64,000 nt of DNA from Rariglobus sp041662485. GTDB lineage: Bacteria; Verrucomicrobiota; Verrucomicrobiia; Opitutales; Opitutaceae. Position 1 is the first letter of the stretch. Each line of letters begins with the position of its first letter. Below, one piece after another: positions 34,716 to 45,659 of this stretch. A program made the translations under genes and the position numbers. Under the pieces are notes generated by a model that was not told where the DNA came from, did no database searches, and was given only the letters and a program-made list of their open reading frames with translations. The stretch spans positions 1 through 64,000 of the forward strand of contig JBAZSJ010000020.1 of NCBI GenBank assembly GCA_041662485.1. The letters are read 5' to 3'.

Positions 34716-37304
34716 ATGCCCCGCAATTTGCATCCCCTGACAAGGAAACTGGCCCCGTTGATCGTGCTGTCGTTTTCGCTCTGCCAACCGGCGCAGGCGG
34801 CCGGAGAGGCCTCGCCGCCGGTCGCCGGAGCCCAGGTGCCTGCTCCCCAAGCCGCAGCCCCGGCCAAACCCGAGCCGTTGTTTGCCTTCACGCCGCCCAT
34901 CGAAATCCCCGGCAAACGCGATTTCTCGGATCCGGAAATGCTCAACGACGACGTCGCCGCCCAACTCCAGGGCACGTGTTCGCTGGCGGAGTTTCGCGTG
35001 CTGCCGGAAGCGGACCGGCATGTTTACGCCTTCGATGTCTGGCCGGGGGACAAGGACTCGCTCGGGAAAAAATCCTACGCTTTCAATTTTCATCTGGGAC
35101 AGACGGGCGTCACCGGCCAAAAAATAGCCTTTCTTCCCTCGGGGGGCGGGGCGGGTTCGACCGTCAATCTCGGTCGCGCCAAGGATCCCGCCACGGGGCA
35201 GTATTTTCTCAAGGGCATGGGCAATCTCGATTGGAGCGGGACGGCCCAGCATACCTTTAAATTCGACAAGCCTGTGCTGGCCTTCGGAGTCGTCCTGAGT
35301 TCGTCCGGCGACGTTGATCTGAGGAAATTTTATTGGCAGGCCGCCAAGGATCTCAACGGCTATCCCGTTTCCTACACGCTGACCGACGGGACGATTGTTC
35401 AGTTGGGGCAGCGTGAACTCCGCGGCGCGCTCATCAAGGGCGGCACCAAGTCGTTTCTCGGCGTGATCGACCGGTCCGGCCGCGGCATCGTCTCGGTCGG
35501 CTACACGCTCAAGGGACTCGCCGGCAACAAGGCGCAGAGCATCGTCATGAACGGATGGGCGTTTGTGACCATGCCGAAGCCGGCGGTGGCCGCCGTCATC
35601 AACCTGAGGAGCAGCTGTGATTTTGAGTCTCCCGACAGCATCGCGCCCTCGCCGATGCCCGTCTTGACGGGACTGGCTCCGCTCGACGACTTCCGGTTCA
35701 TCGTGGCCAACAAGCGCTACGTCTATCGCTTCGATACGTGGCCGAAGAACACCAAGGACCTCGGCTCCAACACGGGCGTGTTCGCCTTCGATCTCAAGGG
35801 GAAGGGGAGTGTCGGCCAGACCGTGACCATCCAGGCGGCGAACGCCGCGGGCAATGCGAAGCTGGTCCAGACCAGCCTGAAGCGCGAAGACGGCCTGTCG
35901 TATCCCGTGCTCGGCGGACTGGGCGATATCGGCAAGGGCGCCTGGGCGCAGCAGACGATCAAGTTTGAGAAACCGGTCTGGGCGTTCGGCATTACGTATC
36001 GCTCTCCGCAGGACGTGAAGCTGGCGCAGGCGGATGCGGACGGGAAAAATCCTCCGGTGTCCTACACGCTGGCCGACGGTTCCGTGGTCAACCTCGGCAA
36101 CCCGGGCGTTGCGAACGGCGTGATGGCCAGGGGTGGGAAAACCTTTGTCGGCGTGATCGACAAGACGGGCAACGGCATCGTTTCCGCGACCGTGCGGGTG
36201 CAGGGCACTGCGGCGGAAAGCCAGCCGCTCGTCATCGAGGACGTGGCCTTTGCCTTCGCAGGACCTCCGCCCGGCGATTGGAAGCTCGTGCTGGAGGACA
36301 ACTTCAACGGGGACAAACTCAACCCCGACATCTGGGCGCCGGGCTACACGTTCGTGGATGTGATCAACAACGAGATGCAGGGCTTCGTGCCAGAAAACAT
36401 CACCGTGGCCAACGGCATCTGCACGATCAAGGTCGAGCAGCGGGAATGCAAAAACACCGACCGCAACGGGCGCAAGGGACAGACGCAGAAATTCGCGTCG
36501 GGGGCGTTTACCAGCTATGGCAAGTTCACGCCGGTCTACGGCTATTTCGAGGCGCGCGTCAAGATGCCCCATCCGCGCGGAGCCGGCATCTGGCCCGCGT
36601 TTTGGATGCTGCCCGACCGCGGCAAAGATTATCCGCCTGAGATCCGCGGCGGTTATCGGACGAAGAGCTACGGCACGGGCATCGAGATTGATATTTTCGA
36701 GTTCATGCCGTGGTGGAAAAAAACGGACGGCAGTTATCCCATCCATGTGGGCTGCATTTGGAGCTATGGAAAAGTCACCGAGAAAGACCCGGCTCCGCAT
36801 GGCTATGGAGCCTATGCGCAGGACAACGACGGTTGGGGGCCCGGAGAGCTGACGTATAAAAATGCGGACACCGAGTTCCATACCTACGGGCTCTATTGGT
36901 CGCCGGAACGGCTGATCTTCTATCTGGACGGCAAGCCGATCTTCCGCGTCAAGGATCCCAAGCACGTGCCGGACGTGCCGCATTATTTTTTGTTCAACAT
37001 CTCCATCACGGGAAACGGCTGGGGTAAAAGCACGGACAAGAAACATCCCACGATGGCGCAGATCATCGAGGACATGCCGAACAGCATGGAGATAGATTAT
37101 TTCAGGGCCTACTCGGGCACCTTGGACGAAGCGGGGCCCGCAGCACCGACCGACAATCCGGCCATCGTGCGCAGCTATTCGCCTCCGCCCAAAAACGCGC
37201 CTCCGCCCGTCGTTCCGGCACCCGCACCGACTCCTGCGCCCGCTTCCGATGGTGCACCTGCGGCGCCCGTGAATTCGGGGATCTCCAGCCCGTCCATGGG
37301 TTGA
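34716..37304 (+). CDS. GH16-family secreted glucanase with repeated N-terminal domains
   Basis: The 862-residue protein has an N-terminal leader (LTRKLAPLIVLSFSLCQPAQAA) and two related ~230-residue segments, each starting with a CSLAEFRVLP.ADRHVYAFDVWP- or APLDDFRFIVANKRYVYRFDTWP-like run and ending with GVIDRSGRGIVSVG or GVIDKTGNGIVSAT. These are probably carbohydrate-binding duplicates. The GH16 domain spans about 525-805 with the catalytic ExDxxE motif E657-D659-E662 in GIEIDIFEFMPW. A Pro/Ala-rich C-terminal tail follows. It presumably degrades beta-1,3- or beta-1,4-glucan or an algal galactan. Confidence 0.85.
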   Translation: MPRNLHPLTRKLAPLIVLSFSLCQPAQAAGEASPPVAGAQVPAPQAAAPAKPEPLFAFTPPIEIPGKRDFSDPEMLNDDVAAQLQGTCSLAEFRVLPEADRHVYAFDVWPGDKDSLGKKSYAFNFHLGQTGVTGQKIAFLPSGGGAGSTVNLGRAKDPATGQYFLKGMGNLDWSGTAQHTFKFDKPVLAFGVVLSSSGDVDLRKFYWQAAKDLNGYPVSYTLTDGTIVQLGQRELRGALIKGGTKSFLGVIDRSGRGIVSVGYTLKGLAGNKAQSIVMNGWAFVTMPKPAVAAVINLRSSCDFESPDSIAPSPMPVLTGLAPLDDFRFIVANKRYVYRFDTWPKNTKDLGSNTGVFAFDLKGKGSVGQTVTIQAANAAGNAKLVQTSLKREDGLSYPVLGGLGDIGKGAWAQQTIKFEKPVWAFGITYRSPQDVKLAQADADGKNPPVSYTLADGSVVNLGNPGVANGVMARGGKTFVGVIDKTGNGIVSATVRVQGTAAESQPLVIEDVAFAFAGPPPGDWKLVLEDNFNGDKLNPDIWAPGYTFVDVINNEMQGFVPENITVANGICTIKVEQRECKNTDRNGRKGQTQKFASGAFTSYGKFTPVYGYFEARVKMPHPRGAGIWPAFWMLPDRGKDYPPEIRGGYRTKSYGTGIEIDIFEFMPWWKKTDGSYPIHVGCIWSYGKVTEKDPAPHGYGAYAQDNDGWGPGELTYKNADTEFHTYGLYWSPERLIFYLDGKPIFRVKDPKHVPDVPHYFLFNISITGNGWGKSTDKKHPTMAQIIEDMPNSMEIDYFRAYSGTLDEAGPAAPTDNPAIVRSYSPPPKNAPPPVVPAPAPTPAPASDGAPAAPVNSGISSPSMG

Positions 37305-37329
37305 TCGGGGGTTGCCGTTGGAGCGGTTT

Positions 37330-37478
37330 AGAGCGGTTTCAGTAAAACTATAGCCGCTGATCGGCCGTGAGGAGGACGGACCTCCAGGTCCGTCATGATG
37401 ATCTTTCGAGGGAGTCCACACGGATCGGACCTGGAGGTCCGTCCTCCTTTACGGCCACAACTTTATTGAAACCGCTCT
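37330..37478. repeat. 149-base MITE-like inverted-repeat element
   Basis: Terminal inverted repeats of 17 bases (37330-37346 and 37462-37478, AGAGCGGTTTCA.TAAA type, one mismatch) enclose a perfect 23-pair stem (37370-37392 with 37426-37448, AGGAGGACGGACCTCCAGGT...). No frame inside codes for a protein. A degraded partial relative lies at 54384-54451. The layout fits a miniature mobile element or palindromic repeat. Confidence 0.75.
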
Positions 37479-37509
37479 AATAAAAGCAACCGCAGCATTT
37501 TCGGATTGA

Positions 37510-37581
37510 GGTGGAACGCGATCTCCGAGCGCGTTCTGTCAGGCGGGCGGTGCAGACGGCGCTCGGAGATCGCCGTCCACC
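37510..37581. repeat. 72-base imperfect inverted-repeat element, copy 2
   Basis: The arms GGTGGAACGCGATCTCCGAG... and ...CTCGGAGATCGCCGTCCACC match the element at 15159-15230 when read in the opposite direction. Length is identical; the loop is partly conserved (GGCGG around the middle). It sits 31 bases after the MITE-like element. Confidence 0.75.
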
Positions 37582-37639
37582 AGATGACTGATCCGCCGTG
37601 GCGATTGTTTCCAGCCTCAGTTACGCTGAAGTCGGCGCC

Positions 37640-38653
37640 TCAACGCATCTCAAGCAGCGCGGCCTTGAGCGGCTCGCGCCAGGCCTTGGCCTGCGGGTCG
37701 TAGGCGCCAAAGCCGGAGCAAAACTCCCAATAGGCCCAGCTTAAGCTCAGGCGGTTCGCTTGGCCTGCCACGAAGCGCGTCCAGCGTGCCCGCGATTCCA
37801 TGTCGCCGGTGGAATAGGCGCCGAACTCCCCAAGAAAGATCGGGCGGTTCTGCACCCGTCCCCAGCGCGCCGCTTTCTCCAGGGAGGTTCGCAGGGTGGT
37901 TTTCTCATCGTCGCTGCCGGTCCAGTGGCGGTCCTTCCATTTGTCGGCGTCGGTGACCCAGGAGGCGCCTTGATGCGTGAATTCGAAGGGGTCGTAGAAG
38001 TGAACCGTCACGATCACCCGGCGCTCTTCCGGGGGGAGCCGGAGCGCGTCCAGCGAGTTGATCGAGTTCCACGAGCCGGGGCCGATGATCACCGGGCGGT
38101 AAGGGTTGGATGCGCGCACGGCCTTGAGCAAAACCGGGATGACGGCGTTCCAGCGTTCGCTTGTGAGCTTGCCGTGGGGCTCGTTGTAGAACTCGAAATA
38201 AACCGATGCCGGACGGTTCCGGTAGCGTTCGGCGATTTGGGTCCACAGGGCCGCCAGACGTTCCTGATTCGCGTCCGGATCTTTGTCCATTTCCTCGTAG
38301 TTATGGAGGTTGATGACGATGTTGAGCCGATTGGAGGTGGCCTGATCAATCGCCCAGTCGACGCGGGCGGCGAACGCGGGATCTATGGTGTAGGGCGGCT
38401 CCTTCAGGGCGTGCGCGGACCAGCGGACGGGCAGTCGAACGGTGTAGAACCCCGCCTCGCGAATGATTTTAAAATACTCGGGCTGGAGGGTCACGCCCCA
38501 TTCGCCTTCCTTGGGGGCCTCCAGGGCGTTGGCCAGGTTGATGCCCCGCCCCAGACGCGCATTGGCGGCCTGGATACTTTCCACCGGCTCGCCGGCGACC
38601 AAACCCGTGGCAAGCGCCAGCAACACGCAGACAAAGGGGGTATATGTCTTCAT
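37640..38653 (-). CDS. GH5-family glycoside hydrolase (cellulase-like), exported
   Basis: The 337-residue protein has a signal peptide (TPFVCVLLALATGLVAGEP). GH5 landmarks: LGRGINLANALEAPKEGEWG, the acid/base Glu158 in FEFYNEPHG, VTVHFYDPFEFTHQGA, and the nucleophile Glu276 in IFLGEFGAYS. FTHQGASW is typical of the endoglucanase subfamilies. It is a single-domain exported enzyme that completes the group of beta-glycan hydrolases beginning at 20266. Confidence 0.9.
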   Translation of the reverse strand: MKTYTPFVCVLLALATGLVAGEPVESIQAANARLGRGINLANALEAPKEGEWGVTLQPEYFKIIREAGFYTVRLPVRWSAHALKEPPYTIDPAFAARVDWAIDQATSNRLNIVINLHNYEEMDKDPDANQERLAALWTQIAERYRNRPASVYFEFYNEPHGKLTSERWNAVIPVLLKAVRASNPYRPVIIGPGSWNSINSLDALRLPPEERRVIVTVHFYDPFEFTHQGASWVTDADKWKDRHWTGSDDEKTTLRTSLEKAARWGRVQNRPIFLGEFGAYSTGDMESRARWTRFVAGQANRLSLSWAYWEFCSGFGAYDPQAKAWREPLKAALLEMR

Positions 38654-38797
38654 GGGGCTGAAGCCTGCTTATCCGCTCCCTCATGGACAATGTCCAAAAT
38701 CATTCCGTCGGCAGGGCGGCGGTGCGCGAAGCCAGCTCTGCATTGCGCGCGGCGATTTTCCACCGTTCCCAAACGGCTGCGCAGGCCGGCCGCGGCG

Positions 38798-39175
38798 TCA
38801 AACGGGCTTGAGCTCGATCACGGTGCGGATCGTGGCGACGAGGGTGTCGTCGTCGAAGGGTTTTCTCAACTGGGCGTTCACGCCCAAGGCGATGACCGCG
38901 GGGAGCACCTTGTGGTCGGTCGGGGATGTCAGCATGATCACTGGCACGAGCCGGAGCTGCGCGTGGGACTTCAGCATGGTGAGCATTTCCAAGCCGTCCA
39001 TGATGGGCATGTTCACGTCGAGGAGCAGGAGATCGGGGAGGGTTCGCTCCATGGCGAACAGGCCGTTGTAGCCGTTGGAGGCCTCGTCCACGGAGCAATC
39101 GAAGCGGGCCAAGGCTTTTTCGGCGATTATCCGCACCGCTTTGGAGTCATCAATGACGAGAATATGGGGACGCAT
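38798..39175 (-). CDS. Stand-alone response regulator receiver domain
   Basis: The 125 residues form one receiver domain: acidic pair D9-D10, phosphorylation site D53 in LLLLDVNMPIMDG, the conserved Thr/Ser in VIMLTSPTD (83-84) and Lys105 in QLRKPF. There is no output domain, so it is CheY- or Spo0F-like and works by protein contact. No histidine kinase is adjacent. Confidence 0.9.
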   Translation of the reverse strand: MRPHILVIDDSKAVRIIAEKALARFDCSVDEASNGYNGLFAMERTLPDLLLLDVNMPIMDGLEMLTMLKSHAQLRLVPVIMLTSPTDHKVLPAVIALGVNAQLRKPFDDDTLVATIRTVIELKPV

Positions 39176-39278
39176 GACGTGCCGTTGTATGAGCGGCAGT
39201 CCGCCGGACTTGGCAAAGAGATTGTGGGGACGGCCGGAAACCAGGCCGGCCCCAGCTCATGCGGTGACGAGACGTAGC

Positions 39279-39551
39279 CTACACCGCTTTTTTGTAAGCG
39301 AGATGGGTGGAGGCGCGACTGCGGGCCGGGGGCGACTCGCGGTCCAGCTCTTCCTGCGTGGCCAGCGTGTAGCTGATCTTGCCCTCGGCGATTTCGCGCA
39401 GGGCGGTGTCTTCGGGGGAAAGTTTTTCGAGGGATTCCACCAAGGGGCGGCTGCCGTGCCTGAGCTGCTTGACGCGGCGCGAGACGATGTTGACCAGGAT
39501 CATGGGGTCATCGACGACCAGCAGGGCGTTTCTAAGATAGTCGTCTCTCAT
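39279..39551 (-). CDS. rpoZ: RNA polymerase omega subunit
   Basis: The 90-residue protein matches the RpoZ pattern: NALLVVDDPMILVNIVSRRVKQLRHGSRPLVES, then a short acidic part and EIAEGKISYT. Omega helps to assemble the beta' subunit of RNA polymerase. The end (RASTHLAYKKAV) is an extension seen in some lineages. It lies about 100 bases downstream of the receiver gene's start, on the same strand. Confidence 0.85.
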   Translation of the reverse strand: MRDDYLRNALLVVDDPMILVNIVSRRVKQLRHGSRPLVESLEKLSPEDTALREIAEGKISYTLATQEELDRESPPARSRASTHLAYKKAV

Positions 39552-39904
39552 GGGATTAATGGGCCGACGGGAGGCAGGCGGGCGGCATTTTATATGTTGC
39601 CCGCTTGCGACCTTGTTTTCGGCGGTTCGGTCATCCTAGAAACAGCTTTGGCCAAACGCGACGCATATCGCGGCCTGCGGCGGGCGTGACGCCTAATCGG
39701 TTCGCTAGCCATGCGATTGAGGGATTTATAGTTGTGAAGTGAAGGGGGAGGCATGGCTTGGCATTGAGGCGGGGCTCGCGGAACGGGTTTGCGGCCTGCC
39801 GATGCGGACAACGTCAGGCCGCAAGGGTTGATGCCAGTGGCACGGGTGATGCTGGCTATCTGTTTGCGAAAACGCTCTTTGTGGGGCGCCGATGCACCTG
39901 CGAC
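39552..39904. other. Intergenic region, nothing recognised
   Basis: The 353 bases between the divergent genes rpoZ and the unknown gene at 39905 must contain both promoters. I see no convincing gene, repeat or strong hairpin. Confidence 0.4.
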
Positions 39905-40459
39905 ATGGAATCCGAATCACCCATCACCATACACCAAATCCTCTATCGTGGCACCGTTGCCTATAAGTTGAAATGGACAGAGGTGGGGACGGAGCATGAG
40001 AAAAGCTTCCCGACGGAGGCCGAGGCGGTGATGGAAATGGGCGTGATCGAGGAGCGGATACGGGTTGCGGCGATGGCGGGGCAGGGGTTGACGGTGAATC
40101 CGTTCGGGATGCACATTCCGTTTATCAACTCGAAGGACGTGCACTTCGCGGCGTTGAAGCTGCAGCCTCGCGGTTTGAAGTTTCGGGAGTCGATCGAGGA
40201 CTACGTGGCGGCGGTCAACGTCGCGAAGGAATTGGGGACGAGCGTGGCGGCGGGGATGGGGAGCCTGGCGGAACTCAACCGTTCGCTGAAACCCTACGAT
40301 GTGTCGCCGCAGCAGGCGGTCTTCGAATGGCTGGAAATCAAAAAACAGATCGGCGACCGGCCGCTCTACGAAGTGTTGCGCGCGTATTTGAAGATGACGG
40401 CGGCGGTTGAGCCGCCGAAGCCGGACGAAGCGGCGGGTGAAGTCCCGGGCACGGCGTAA
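39905..40459 (+). CDS. Unknown protein with integrase arm-like front
   Basis: I chose the ATG at 39905 (MESESPITIHQILYRGTVAY); the longer open frame upstream has a non-coding look. 184 residues. The front (ILYRGTVAYKLKWTEVGTEHEKSFPTEAEAVMEM) resembles the three-stranded arm-type domain at the start of tyrosine recombinases, but no catalytic domain follows. The rest is helical (AAVNVAKELGTSV, YEVLRAYLKMTAAV). It could be a detached DNA-binding part or an unrelated conserved protein; I do not assign a function. Confidence 0.55.
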   Translation: MESESPITIHQILYRGTVAYKLKWTEVGTEHEKSFPTEAEAVMEMGVIEERIRVAAMAGQGLTVNPFGMHIPFINSKDVHFAALKLQPRGLKFRESIEDYVAAVNVAKELGTSVAAGMGSLAELNRSLKPYDVSPQQAVFEWLEIKKQIGDRPLYEVLRAYLKMTAAVEPPKPDEAAGEVPGTA

Positions 40460-40468
40460 GGGGAGAGT

Positions 40469-41368
40469 CTAATCCGCAAGACCGGGCTTTTCCGGACGGT
40501 GGACGCGGTGGAGTTGCCAGGCGTTCCAGAGATTGTGCCACAGGATGTAGCAGGTGGGCCCGAGGGCGACGAGGGGGCTCGCGTAGGTCAACGCGAGGTA
40601 GAGGGTGAAACTGGTGTTTTTCTGGCCGAGCGACTGGCTGGCCTCGGCGGGGTAGTCGCGTCCGCCGATCCAGCGGCCGAGCGCGAAATTGGAGGCGCAG
40701 ATGATGATCGTGACGGCGGCGATCTCAAACAGGACGACGTGCGAAACGTCGGCCTGCGTGCGCAGGAAGTGGGAGGCGTTGGCCATGACGAGGAACAGCG
40801 TGGCCATCCATGCGCCGAAGGAGACGTTGCGCAGGCGGGCGGGCCAGGCGACGGCGGGCGGGTGAAGTCTGCGCACGAGAAGGGCGAGCGCCATCGGCGT
40901 GAAAATAAGCAGCGCGACGCTGCCGGCGATGCGACCGAAGAGCGTGACGTCAACGTCGCCGAGGACCCAGGGCAGCAGCACGGGGAGCAGGGCGGAGATG
41001 ACGACGTTGGTGAGCAGGAAGGCGGCGGTCACGTAGGTGACGTCGCGGCGCATGAAGCTGATGATAACGGGCGCGGCGGCGGCGGTGGGGGCGATGCCGG
41101 CGAAGAAACCCGCGAGCCCGACGGTGCGTCCGCCGACGAGCCAGCCGAGCGCGAGACCGGCGAACGCCATGAGCAGGTTGGCGCCGAGGAGGACGAACTG
41201 GCTGCGGTGCAGGCTCTGGCGAGTCCACGTGGTGCACAGGAACACGGGGAAGAGCATGCCCATGATCAGCCACGGGATCGCGCCGGCGGCGGCATGGGCC
41301 TGCGGAATGAGCGCGCCGAGGGCGAACGCGATCAGGATGGCGGCGGTGCGGGCGAGGCTGGAGAGCAT
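40469..41368 (-). CDS. BASS (bile acid:sodium symporter-like) family transporter
   Basis: The ATG at 41368 (MLSSLARTAAILIAFALG) is preferred over a longer frame that starts in the palindrome at 41491. 299 residues with nine or ten hydrophobic helices. The pattern GIAPTAAAAPVIISFM and the late GQKNTSFTLYLALTYASP match the two crossover helices of the BASS family (the second carries the GxxN-type motif). The family moves organic acids with sodium. The substrate is unknown. Confidence 0.8.
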   Translation of the reverse strand: MLSSLARTAAILIAFALGALIPQAHAAAGAIPWLIMGMLFPVFLCTTWTRQSLHRSQFVLLGANLLMAFAGLALGWLVGGRTVGLAGFFAGIAPTAAAAPVIISFMRRDVTYVTAAFLLTNVVISALLPVLLPWVLGDVDVTLFGRIAGSVALLIFTPMALALLVRRLHPPAVAWPARLRNVSFGAWMATLFLVMANASHFLRTQADVSHVVLFEIAAVTIIICASNFALGRWIGGRDYPAEASQSLGQKNTSFTLYLALTYASPLVALGPTCYILWHNLWNAWQLHRVHRPEKPGLAD

Positions 41369-41479
41369 TGCGAAACCGCAAGGCAACGCGCTCCGCCCCG
41401 CCGTGGCAAGGAGGGTGTGTCCGCCGGTCTTCCCTCTCCGCGACCACCACGACCACCTGGCGAAAATTTTACGCAAAAA

Positions 41480-41522
41480 GCCCAAACTCAAAGTAACCTA
41501 TTAGGTTACTTTGAGTTTGGGC
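41480..41522 (-). terminator. Perfect 43-base palindrome, AGTAACC family, site B
   Basis: Two 21-base arms (GCCCAAACTCAAAGTAACCTA and its complement, around a single T) pair without a mismatch. Read on the minus strand the hairpin is followed by a run of five T, so it fits an intrinsic terminator for the ferritin-like gene that ends at 41602. The core 19 bases equal those of sites A and C. Confidence 0.85.
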
Positions 41523-41601
41523 AGGTATGGTTCGAGGGGGGCGTCTCAAATCGGAAATCGAGCGGGGATGGCTGATCGGACCGCCGGGATCGCCGGGGAT
41601 T

Positions 41602-42060
41602 TCACTCCACGATGGCCGGAGTCTCGATGCCGAGGGCGTCGGCGAGATCGGTGAGGTGTTCCTGCTCTTGCGCGATGATTTTGCGAAGGGTTTCGCTCAG
41701 CGCGAATTCGCCCATCGCCTCGGCCTGACGGATGCGCTCGCGGTAGGCGATGATGGTGACGCGTTCGTTTTCGAGGTCGAAGCGGAGCATGTCATCGGCT
41801 TTGTCGGACAACTTCACGGGCTTGGGCATCGTCACGGGCGTGCCGTTGAAATAGTCGATCTGCTTGGCGATCTGGATCGCGTGGTTGAGCTCCTCGGAGG
41901 CGTGCAGTTCGAGCTCGGCGGCGATGGCGGTGTATTTCGCGCCCTTGATGGTCTGGCTATAAACGATGTAGGCGATGACCGCCTGATATTCGCGGGAGAG
42001 ATCCTCGTTGAGGAGCTGGATCATCTTCTCGCGGGTGATTTTTTCGGAGGTTTTTTTCAT
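41602..42060 (-). CDS. Ferritin-like diiron protein
   Basis: The 152-residue four-helix protein has ferroxidase-type residues: EDLSREYQAVIAYIVYSQ, ELELHASEELNHAIQIAKQID (ExxH), DLENERVTIIAYRERIRQ and IAQEQEHLTDLADAL (second ExxH). This is the pattern of bacterioferritin-like proteins of the ferritin superfamily. It probably stores iron or protects against peroxide. It follows the Tgt fusion gene by 69 bases on the same strand... that gene ends at 42129. Confidence 0.8.
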   Translation of the reverse strand: MKKTSEKITREKMIQLLNEDLSREYQAVIAYIVYSQTIKGAKYTAIAAELELHASEELNHAIQIAKQIDYFNGTPVTMPKPVKLSDKADDMLRFDLENERVTIIAYRERIRQAEAMGEFALSETLRKIIAQEQEHLTDLADALGIETPAIVE

Positions 42061-42128
42061 GGGATCGGTGTGATGATCACCGACCAGACCCCATAAATGC
42101 GCGGTGGTTCGACCCCATCGGCGCAACC

Positions 42129-44168
<2,040 letters not shown>

Positions 44169-44185
44169 TTTCGAGTGAGCGGCGT

Positions 44186-44216
44186 GGAAAGAGTCACCCA
44201 TTAGGTGACACTTTCC
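44186..44216. repeat. Palindromic hairpin, AGTAACC family, variant site D
   Basis: GGAAAGAGTCACC, loop CATTA and GGTGACACTTTCC pair over 13 positions with one mismatch. It keeps the ATTAGGT core of the other sites but has C and G where they have A and T at a paired position, a compensatory change. It lies 17 bases upstream of the tgt start codon. Confidence 0.7.
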
Positions 44217-44267
44217 GGCTCATGCGAAGTCCTTTGTTGCTTGCCCGAAAAAACGCGTGCGTGCCGG

Positions 44268-44941
44268 CTACGAGCCCAGTTCCCGCTGGGAGGAGGGCGG
44301 GTTGATGATCTGGCTGGGCATTTCCGTGGGGGTGTCCGCAGAGGCGGAGGAGGTGGCTTCGGTTGCGGGCATTTCCGACTCGGTTTCCTGGTGGATAAAG
44401 AGATCGAGGTGTTCGTGGAGGTTGCCGGAAATCTTGTGATGAGAGCCCCAGTGAAGACGGTGTGTGTTAAGAAAAGACATGACGGTGGGAACGATGCGTT
44501 TGGACGAAGAGATGAACGGGCACGTGGAAGGGAACGAAACCGAAGGTTTCTCCCGAAACGCAGCAGGCATTTCTGCCGCGGGCAGTGTCAGACTCCGGCC
44601 GGCGGGCCACGGGTCGAATGCCACGTGGTTTTTATCGAGGAAATGCATTCCGGCAGGTCGCCGCGGGCAGAACCGATTACAATCAGCTCCCGGGCGTTGA
44701 GCCCGGTGAAATCTTCCAGAAAAGAGGTCGATGCAGAGGGCCGCTTTGTGAGGGATTGATCTTCGAGATTATCCGTTCCCGGAAGGGTAAAGCCAGCGGG
44801 GGGCGGCGGGGTTTCCTTTTTGGCAAGATCCCACTGAGGGGTGGTCGTCAGATGGAAAGCCGGGGACGATGCTCCCGCCTGATGCCACAACACGGTCGCG
44901 GCGATCCAGAGAACATAGAGCCAGCGGCGGCCGAGCTTCAT
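44268..44941 (-). pseudogene. Possible frameshifted gene for a small exported protein
   Basis: From the ATG at 44941 a frame reads MKLGRRWLYVLWIAATVLWH (signal-like), continues through NARELIVIGSARGDLPECIS and stops at 44588. An overlapping frame from 44648 (MHFLDKNHVAFDPWPAGRSL) continues to 44268 with equally protein-like sequence and ends in a Ser/Thr/Pro-rich tail. A single frameshift near 44620-44650 would join them into one ~220-residue protein. Two separate overlapping genes are also possible. I do not recognise a family. Confidence 0.4.
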
Positions 44942-45062
44942 GCCCGTGATAAGCATTTCTGATGCCATCGTTAAGCGGGGGCGCAGCGAGGATAGTTTGC
45001 CACGGATGGGGATTCGAGTCATCAGCGGTTCCCCGTATTGAGCGGGTGAAACCCGTATCTGT

Positions 45063-45651
<589 letters not shown>

Positions 45652-45659
<8 letters not shown>

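Noticed and set aside
34653..37421. 922-residue minus-strand open frame opposite the GH16 gene
   Set aside because: Its translation has no domain pattern and mirrors the codon structure of the GH16 gene, a usual effect of high third-position GC on the other strand.
37370..37448. Ordinary intrinsic terminator of the GH16 gene
   Set aside because: The stem is very long, has a 33-base loop, lacks a T run and is nested in terminal inverted repeats, so a mobile or repeat element explains it better.
44169..44267. preQ1 riboswitch upstream of tgt
   Set aside because: The region holds only the simple 13-pair hairpin. I see neither the small pseudoknot layout nor the A-rich tail of preQ1 riboswitches, and tgt genes are not their usual targets.
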